From positions 1-11,571 of the forward strand of contig JAUWLI010000060.1 of NCBI GenBank assembly GCA_030613765.1: a DNA stretch of 11,571 bases, given 5' to 3'. The position numbers and the translations under genes are program-made. Source of the DNA: Phycisphaerae bacterium (GTDB lineage Bacteria; Planctomycetota; Phycisphaerae; Sedimentisphaerales; SG8-4). The notes beneath the pieces are model-generated. The model was not told where the DNA came from and did no database searches. It was given only the letters and a program-made list of their open reading frames with translations. Shown piece by piece: positions 7,499 to 11,571 of the stretch. How positions within the stretch are numbered: the stretch's first letter is position 1; the number at the start of each line of letters is the position of its first letter.

Positions 7499-8146
7499 AT
7501 GGCAATGTTGTTGGGAAAAAAAGTTGGAATGACTCAAGTTTATGACGAATCGGGCAAGCTGTTGCCTGTTACTGTCATACAAGCAGGACCTTGTGTCGTT
7601 ATGCAGGTAAAAACGGCCGAAACTGATGGCTACAATGCTGTTCAGTTGGGTTTTGATGATGTAAAGGATTCGCGCAGAAAGAATCCACAAGTTGGGCATG
7701 CTCAAAAAGCTGATACGACCCCAAAGAAATTTGTCAAAGAGATGAGACTGCCCGAAGAGACCGAAACGGAGTACAAAGTCGGGGATTCTATCACTGTTTC
7801 GGTTTTTGAAGAGAACAAGTTGGTCGATGTTGTAGGAACCAGTAAAGGCAAAGGCTTCGCCGGCGTGATGAAACGACATGGCTTTGGTGGTTTCCCGGCT
7901 TCCCACGGAACCGAACGAAAACACAGAGCGCCTGGCTCAATTTCAAGTTTCGCCAGCGATGCCGGACATGGCGGAAAACCGAAAAAAGGCAAAAAAATGG
8001 CAGGGCATATGGGCAACTGTCGGATCACAACAAAAAACCACAGACTCGTCGGAATAGACGAAGATAAAAACTTATTAGTAGTCAAAGGTGCAGTACCAGG
8101 CCCTGCGGGCGGCTATTGTCTTGTCCGTAGTGCTAAAAAGGTCTAA
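7499..8146 (+). CDS. rplC: 50S ribosomal protein L3
   Basis: L3 (215 residues from ATG 7499) is an early 50S assembly protein whose long loop reaches towards the peptidyl-transferase centre. It starts LLGKKVGMTQVYDESGKLLPVTVIQAGPC and has the conserved core GTSKGKGFAGVMKRHGF, SHGTERKHRAPGSI, KGKKMAGHMGN and NLLVVKGAVPGPAGG. The glutamine that E. coli methylates in AGQMGN (Gln150, by PrmB) is His170 here, so that modification cannot occur. Starts are possible at GTG 7493, ATG 7499 or ATG 7505. I chose 7499 because it gives the usual short lead before the first strand and the best distance from ACGAGA. rplD follows after 20 nt. Confidence 0.96.
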   Translation: MAMLLGKKVGMTQVYDESGKLLPVTVIQAGPCVVMQVKTAETDGYNAVQLGFDDVKDSRRKNPQVGHAQKADTTPKKFVKEMRLPEETETEYKVGDSITVSVFEENKLVDVVGTSKGKGFAGVMKRHGFGGFPASHGTERKHRAPGSISSFASDAGHGGKPKKGKKMAGHMGNCRITTKNHRLVGIDEDKNLLVVKGAVPGPAGGYCLVRSAKKV

Positions 8147-8166
8147 TTTGGAGCAAGATGTGAGAA

Positions 8167-8808
8167 ATGATTGACTTGTCTGTTTACAACAGAGATGGTC
8201 AGGAAGTTGATAGCCTAAAGGTCGACGAGTCGGCTTTGGGCAGTTCGGTCAGATATACACTGCTCAAGCAGGCGATTGTTATGTATCATGCTAACAAGCG
8301 TTCGGGAACTGCTGCAACGAAGGGTAGAGGTATGGGAGTCGGCTCGGGAAAAAAGCTCTTTAGGCAAAAAGGTACGGGCTTTGCACGTGTTGGTAACCGA
8401 AGAACAGGCAAACGGGTCGGCGGCGGTGTTACTTTTGCCAAGGTCTTCAGAAGCTTCCGTAAACGTATGCCCAAAAAGCAGAGAAGATTGGCCAGAAACT
8501 CGGCAATATTGGCGAAGCTTTTGAGCAACAATGTTGTTGTGGTGGATGGACTCAACTTTGAAAAGCCACGCACCAGTGATTTCGTAAACATTCTGAGTAA
8601 TTTAAAGATTCTTTCGAAGGACAGTTGCCTCGTGACAATTAGCGACTATGATGATAATCTTTACAAGTCAGCTAAGAATATTCCGAAAGTCTCAGTTATG
8701 CCTGCAGTTGAGCTCAACGCCGGTGATATTTGCAACCACCGCAAGATGCTGATAACTAAAGAGGCTTTTTTGTCACTTTTAGTCAAAGATGAGGCAGGTG
8801 AAAATTAA
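8167..8808 (+). CDS. rplD: 50S ribosomal protein L4
   Basis: L4 (213 residues) lines the exit tunnel with its long loop and in E. coli represses the S10 operon at transcription and translation. The loop is visible at about 50-90: TKGRGMGVGSGKK, FRQKGTGFARVGNRR and GGGVTF. The more common RSPxWRGGG end of the loop is here RTGKRVGGG, a variant I associate loosely with PVC bacteria. The globular domain follows, with FRKRMPKKQRRLARNSAI, and it ends in MLITKEAFLSLL with a short acidic tail. The weak GGAG at 8150-8153 is 13 nt from the ATG. The stop overlaps the rplW start by one base (TAATG), which points to translational coupling. Confidence 0.96.
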   Translation: MIDLSVYNRDGQEVDSLKVDESALGSSVRYTLLKQAIVMYHANKRSGTAATKGRGMGVGSGKKLFRQKGTGFARVGNRRTGKRVGGGVTFAKVFRSFRKRMPKKQRRLARNSAILAKLLSNNVVVVDGLNFEKPRTSDFVNILSNLKILSKDSCLVTISDYDDNLYKSAKNIPKVSVMPAVELNAGDICNHRKMLITKEAFLSLLVKDEAGEN

Positions 8809-9098
8809 TGGCAGTTACTATAAACGACTTTGATATAATCATTCGCCCTTTGATTACAGAGCAGGGTGTACATTTTGCGAATACAAGAGGTGCGTACTCC
8901 TTCGAGGTAAATAAAAAGGCTAATAAAATCCAGATAAAAAATGCTGTGGAAAAAATATACAATGTTAAGGTTCGAAAAGTGAGAACTGCTAACTACAGAG
9001 GCAAACTCCGCCGCAGAGGCAGAACATACGGCAGCAAACCGAGTTGGAAAAAAGCTGTTGTATTTTTGGATCCGGAATTCCATATAGATTTGTTCTAA
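8808..9098 (+). CDS. rplW: 50S ribosomal protein L23
   Basis: L23 (96 residues, usual size) sits at the tunnel exit and is the docking site for trigger factor and the signal recognition particle. The sequence has DIIIRPLITEQGV, AYSFEVNKKANKIQIKNAVEKIYNVKV, the basic loop NYRGKLRRRGRTYGSKPSWKKAVV, and a short end. It begins at ATG 8808, sharing one base with the rplD stop codon, so its translation is likely coupled to L4. rplB follows after 35 nt. Confidence 0.96.
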   Translation: MAVTINDFDIIIRPLITEQGVHFANTRGAYSFEVNKKANKIQIKNAVEKIYNVKVRKVRTANYRGKLRRRGRTYGSKPSWKKAVVFLDPEFHIDLF

Positions 9099-9108
9099 AA
9101 GAAAAAGT

Positions 9109-9126
9109 GTGAAGCCAGATACGAGA
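9109..9126 (+). repeat. GTGAAGC...ATACGAGA motif before rplB
   Basis: GTGAAGC (9109-9115) is followed by ATACGAGATA, with ACGAGA at 9121-9126, 7 nt before the rplB ATG. The same pair of words precedes rpsS. Confidence 0.6.
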
Positions 9127-9133
9127 TAGTATT

Positions 9134-9985
9134 ATGGGTATTCGAGTTTACAAACCAACAAGTGCCGGACGTAGAAACAGCTCAGTGAATGATTACGCTG
9201 ACCTAACCACTACAAAGCCGGAGAAGTCGCTCTGCAGGCGTATAAAGAAGACCGGAGGAAGAAATCATCACGGTGTTATTACTGCCCGGTTCAGAGGTGG
9301 CGGGGCAAGAAAAATTTATCGTATTATCGATTTCAAACGTAACAAAGATGGTGTCCCCGCAAAGGTGGCAACGATTGAATACGACCCTAATAGAAATTGC
9401 TTTATATCCCTTCTGCACTACGACGACGGTGAAAAAAGATATATATTAACCCCGCAGGGTGTAAAGGCCGGAGACAGGTTGGAAAGCGGGCTCTCTTGTG
9501 AACCTAAGATTGGTAATGCAATGCCTCTGGAGGCGATTCCCGCCGGCATGGAAATTCATAATATCGAAATGATTGCCGGCCAGGGCGGAAAACTGGTTAG
9601 GGGCGCCGGAAACGCTTCGAAGATTGTGGCCAAAGAAGGCAATTGGGTCACTGTCATTTTGCCAAGTGGTGAAATGCGGATGATTCGCAAAGAATGCCGG
9701 GCGACGATTGGACGCCTGAGTAATCCTGACCACCAAAATATACGCATCGGTAAGGCCGGGCGAAAACGCCATATGGGACGAAAGCCACATGTAAGAGGCA
9801 ATGCGATGAATCCTGTCGATCACCCTTTGGGTGGTGGAGAAGGCCATAGAGCTGGCGGGAGGCATCCCTGTTCGCCGACAGGTGTGTTGGCAAAAGGTGG
9901 AAAGACAAGAAACCCACGTAATCCCAATAACAAGAGGATTATTCGAAGACGTAAAAACAAAAGGCAGGGACAATTAGTTCTGTAA
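9134..9985 (+). CDS. rplB: 50S ribosomal protein L2
   Basis: L2 (283 residues; E. coli has 273) binds 23S rRNA domain IV and is needed for subunit joining and peptidyl-transferase activity. Family blocks are YKPTSAGRRNSSVNDYADLT, GGRNHHGVITARFRGGGARKIYRIIDFKR, NIEMIAGQGGKLVRGAGN, RKPHVRGNAMNPVDHP and GGGEG. His230 in VDHP corresponds to the functionally important His229 of E. coli. The following His of DHPHGGGEG is Leu (DHPLGGGEG). The C-terminus is slightly longer and very basic (NNKRIIRRRKNKRQGQLVL). The start codon has an ACGAGA motif 7 nt upstream. rpsS begins 45 nt after the stop, beyond a small hairpin. Confidence 0.97.
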   Translation: MGIRVYKPTSAGRRNSSVNDYADLTTTKPEKSLCRRIKKTGGRNHHGVITARFRGGGARKIYRIIDFKRNKDGVPAKVATIEYDPNRNCFISLLHYDDGEKRYILTPQGVKAGDRLESGLSCEPKIGNAMPLEAIPAGMEIHNIEMIAGQGGKLVRGAGNASKIVAKEGNWVTVILPSGEMRMIRKECRATIGRLSNPDHQNIRIGKAGRKRHMGRKPHVRGNAMNPVDHPLGGGEGHRAGGRHPCSPTGVLAKGGKTRNPRNPNNKRIIRRRKNKRQGQLVL

Positions 9986-9988
9986 CAG

Positions 9989-10011
9989 CGTGAAGCGACG
10001 TAAGCTTCACG
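9989..10011 (+). repeat. Small inverted repeat before rpsS
   Basis: Arms CGTGAAGC (9989-9996) and GCTTCACG (10004-10011) are perfect over 8 bp with a 7-nt loop. No T-tract follows, so it is not a terminator. The arm word GTGAAGC also precedes rplB at 9109-9115. Confidence 0.6.
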
Positions 10012-10023
10012 AGATACGAGACA
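10009..10023 (+). repeat. Tandem ACGAGA motif before rpsS
   Basis: ACGAGATACGAGACA contains ACGAGA twice (10009-10014 and 10016-10021). The second copy ends 9 nt before the rpsS ATG, as in the other four cases. Confidence 0.6.
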
Positions 10024-10030
10024 TAAAAAA

Positions 10031-10300
10031 ATGGGAAGATCTCTTAAAAAAGGACCATATGTTGATGATAAACTGTTTGCTAAGGTCAACAGGCAAATTG
10101 GCTCTGGTTCTCGTGATCCAATAAAGACCTGGGCAAGAAGATGCACGATAATTCCGGAGTTTGTGGGTTTTACCTTTATGGTCCATAACGGTAAAATGTT
10201 TCATAAGGTTTTTGTCACCGAGGATATGGTTGGACATAAGTTGGGAGAATTTTCGCCCACAAGGACCTTTAAAGGTCATTCAAGCAAGAAAATAAGGTAA
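10031..10300 (+). CDS. rpsS: 30S ribosomal protein S19
   Basis: S19 (89 residues, typical) lies at the top of the 30S head, pairs with S13 and contacts the A-site tRNA and the bridge to 50S. It shows [19 protein letters not shown], the [27 protein letters not shown] core and [24 protein letters not shown]. The ATG at 10031 follows an A-run and a tandem ACGAGA motif. It lies between rplB and rplV as in the standard S10 operon. Confidence 0.97.
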   Translation: MGRSLKKGPYVDDKLFAKVNRQIGSGSRDPIKTWARRCTIIPEFVGFTFMVHNGKMFHKVFVTEDMVGHKLGEFSPTRTFKGHSSKKIR

Positions 10301-10311
10301 CGGATATTAGT

Positions 10312-10338
10312 TTCGAAATTCAATATTCGAATTTCGGA
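10312..10338 (+). repeat. Inverted repeat in the rpsS-rplV gap
   Basis: Arms TTCGAAATTC (10312-10321) and GAATTTCGGA (10329-10338), with one G-T pair, enclose AATATTC. No T-tract follows. The hairpin leaves the AGGTGAG ribosome binding site of rplV (10342-10348) free just downstream. Confidence 0.55.
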
Positions 10339-10358
10339 TTTAGGTGAGTTAAAAAGAT

Positions 10359-10568
10359 ATGTTAAGTGCTAATAAGTTAAAAGAGCTTTGTCAGCAACAA
10401 CAGATGAATGTGGAGCAGTTGGCTGACCAGCTTGCCAGGACGGGGCTTGACAAGAAGGAATCCGTCGTGGCGGTTAGAAACTGGCAGAAAGGCCTTTTTA
10501 AGCCCAAACCGCGAGCGGATGATATTCGCCACCTGGCGGCGGCTTTATCTGCTGAGGTAAATGATTTG
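10359..10568 (+). other. Helix-turn-helix (Cro/C1-like) extension of L22
   Basis: Residues 1-70 fit the pattern of XRE-family DNA-binding domains: a helix, then MNVEQLADQLA (helix 2), a longer turn TGLDKKES, VVAVRNWQKG (the recognition-helix position, resembling the common VSRWENG), then KPKPRADDIRHLAAALSAEVNDLL (helices 4-5, resembling KPSLELLLKLAEALGVSLEEL). The turn is longer than usual. Whether it binds DNA or rRNA, or only serves structure, cannot be read from the sequence. Confidence 0.75.
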
Positions 10569-10907
10569 CTTGACTGGCGTTCGTCTTATCGTTTTGCTCC
10601 AATGTCAGCACGTAAGGTCAGACTCGTTACGCAGTTGATAGCCGGCCGAAGCGCCCAGGACGCAATGGATATCTTGAAGTTCACACGAAAACGTGCTGCA
10701 GCAATGATTGACAAGGTTTTGAGAAGTGCCGTCGCGGATGCCGATGAGCAGCAGGCTGACGTTGATAATCTTTACGTCAGCAGTGCCCGTGTTGATGATG
10801 CGGGAGTCCGCATCGGCACAAAAAGGTGGATACCAAAAGACAGAGGCAGAGCGCATCCTATTAGTAAAAAGGCCTGTCACATACATATAACAGTAACACA
10901 AGCATAA
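10359..10907 (+). CDS. rplV: 50S ribosomal protein L22 with N-terminal helix-turn-helix domain
   Basis: L22 binds 23S rRNA and its hairpin lines the exit tunnel. The C-terminal part (about 72-182) is a full L22: YRFAPMSARKVRLVTQLIAG, LKFTRKRAAAMIDKVLRSAVADA, the hairpin region VDDAGVRIGTKRWIPKDRGRAHPI and HIHITV. E. coli L22 is 110 residues; this frame gives 182. The extra 70 residues look like a Cro/C1-type helix-turn-helix: a first helix (KLKELCQQQQ), MNVEQLADQLA, VVAVRNWQKG and KPKPRADDIRHLAAALSAEVNDLL. The start at 10359 has a good ribosome binding site, AGGTGAG at 10342-10348. An internal TTG (10566, residue 70) preceded by GAGG (10554-10557) could start a normal-sized L22 of 113 residues. 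The next ATG (residue 82) would remove conserved residues. rpsC follows after 23 nt. Confidence 0.95.
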   Translation: MLSANKLKELCQQQQMNVEQLADQLARTGLDKKESVVAVRNWQKGLFKPKPRADDIRHLAAALSAEVNDLLDWRSSYRFAPMSARKVRLVTQLIAGRSAQDAMDILKFTRKRAAAMIDKVLRSAVADADEQQADVDNLYVSSARVDDAGVRIGTKRWIPKDRGRAHPISKKACHIHITVTQA

Positions 10908-10913
10908 AACGTA

Positions 10914-10924
10914 ATACGAGACAC
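10914..10924 (+). repeat. ACGAGA motif before rpsC
   Basis: ATACGAGACAC contains ACGAGA (10916-10921), 9 nt before the rpsC ATG. The run ATACGAGACAC is identical to the one before fusA, and both are followed a few bases later by GATTATG. Confidence 0.6.
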
Positions 10925-10930
10925 AAGATT

Positions 10931-11571
10931 ATGGGCCAGAAAGTATCGCCAATAGGTTTTAGAACGGGAATAACGCTTGGATGGCAGAGTACATGGTTTG
11001 CTCCCAAGGCTGATTACGGCAAATTTCTTGTCGAGGACCAGAGAATCCGTCAGTATGTTGACATGAAATATAATCGTCATTTGCCCAAAGGTGCTGTGGC
11101 AAAGATTGAGGTAATCCGAACACGCAACGAAGTAAAAGTAACACTGCACAGCGGACGCCCTGGTGTGGTCATCGGTCCCAGAGGAGGTGAGGTCGATAAA
11201 TTGCGAGAAGAGCTTGAAGGGATAACGGGTCGAAAAGTGGCCGTAAATGTTGTCGAGATAAAAGAACCGGAGTTGAATGCGACACTTGTGGGCGAAGCTA
11301 TTGCGGAGCAGTTAAGTAAGCGAGCCTCGTTTAGGCGTACAATGAAGCAGCATTGTGAAGCTGCAATGAATGCGGGCGCTAAAGGAGTTAAGATTATTTG
11401 CGCCGGACGTTTGGCAGGCTCAGAAATGGCACGAAGGGAAACGCAGAAACTCGGTTCTATCCCACTGCATACTTTGGATGCCAATGTAGATTACGCTGTG
11501 GCAACATCAAGAACGACGTATGGAGCGATTGGCATTAAGGTTTGGGTTTATAAGGGCAAGTTCGGCGAGGA
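10931..11571 (+). CDS. rpsC: 30S ribosomal protein S3, 3'-truncated by window
   Basis: S3 forms part of the mRNA entry channel and, with S4 and S5, the ribosomal helicase. From ATG 10931 the frame is open to the window end (213 codons). MGQKVSPIGFRTGI is the standard start. The KH domain follows with GPRG (82-85, in VVIGPRGGEVDKLREEL), then the C-terminal domain with RRTMKQ, MNAGAKGVKIICAGRLAGSEMARRE, SIPLHTLDANVDYAVATSRTTYGAIGIKVWVYKGKFGE. E. coli S3 has about 20-25 more residues, so only the tail is missing. The gene follows rplV by 23 nt in the standard S10 order. Confidence 0.96.
   Translation, partial: MGQKVSPIGFRTGITLGWQSTWFAPKADYGKFLVEDQRIRQYVDMKYNRHLPKGAVAKIEVIRTRNEVKVTLHSGRPGVVIGPRGGEVDKLREELEGITGRKVAVNVVEIKEPELNATLVGEAIAEQLSKRASFRRTMKQHCEAAMNAGAKGVKIICAGRLAGSEMARRETQKLGSIPLHTLDANVDYAVATSRTTYGAIGIKVWVYKGKFGE

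Noticed and set aside
7280..7924. Long open frame on the - strand (214 codons) opposite rpsJ and rplC
   Set aside because: It lies wholly opposite well-supported ribosomal protein genes, has no recognisable domain, and its composition fits an antisense shadow. The same holds for the other - strand frames in the window.
10264..10277. Perfect palindrome GACCTTTAAAGGTC
   Set aside because: It lies inside rpsS and encodes conserved residues (TFKG). It is probably a coincidence of codon choice.
1..11571. CRISPR arrays, insertion sequences, attachment sites
   Set aside because: No regularly spaced repeats, transposase sequences or terminal inverted repeats with target duplications were seen.

Overview
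The window is a ribosomal and RNA polymerase gene cluster, all on the + strand, in the classical bacterial order: rpoC (3' part), rpsL, rpsG, fusA, a gene-free stretch of about 505 bp, then the S10 operon start rpsJ, rplC, rplD, rplW, rplB, rpsS, rplV and rpsC (cut by the window end). Base composition is moderate. Ribosome binding sites are mostly weak. RpoC carries an insertion in the trigger loop like the SI3 insertion of E. coli, and the L4, L22 and L3 sequences look like those of the PVC group. My best guess is a planctomycete, perhaps Phycisphaerae-like. That is inference from protein character, not a database result.

Region 1 (1-3520) is rpoC from just after the catalytic NADFDGD motif to the stop. 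It is uninterrupted, but about 210 residues unrelated to RNA polymerase sit in frame inside the catalytic core (nt about 143-772). They end in a recognisable GIY-YIG nuclease-type domain. Region 2 (3550-4459) holds rpsL and rpsG, separated by a 12-bp-arm inverted repeat and closed by a strong intrinsic terminator at 4474-4521. Region 3 (4566-6641) is fusA. No tuf gene follows it.

Region 4 (6642-7146) has no protein gene. A plausible sigma-70-type promoter (6689-6717) is followed at once by a dense series of hairpins (about 6725-6953), which suggests a structured RNA or a long S10-operon leader. Region 5 (7147-11571) is the S10 operon. Its rplV encodes ribosomal protein L22 with an extra amino-terminal helix-turn-helix domain of the Cro/C1 type.

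The genes work together in transcription (RpoC) and translation: 30S proteins S12, S7, S10, S19 and S3, 50S proteins L3, L4, L23, L2 and L22, and the translocase EF-G. The two most unusual signals are domains grafted onto core machinery: GIY-YIG in RpoC and HTH in L22. A third is a recurring word, ACGAGA, placed 7-9 nt before the start codons of five genes.
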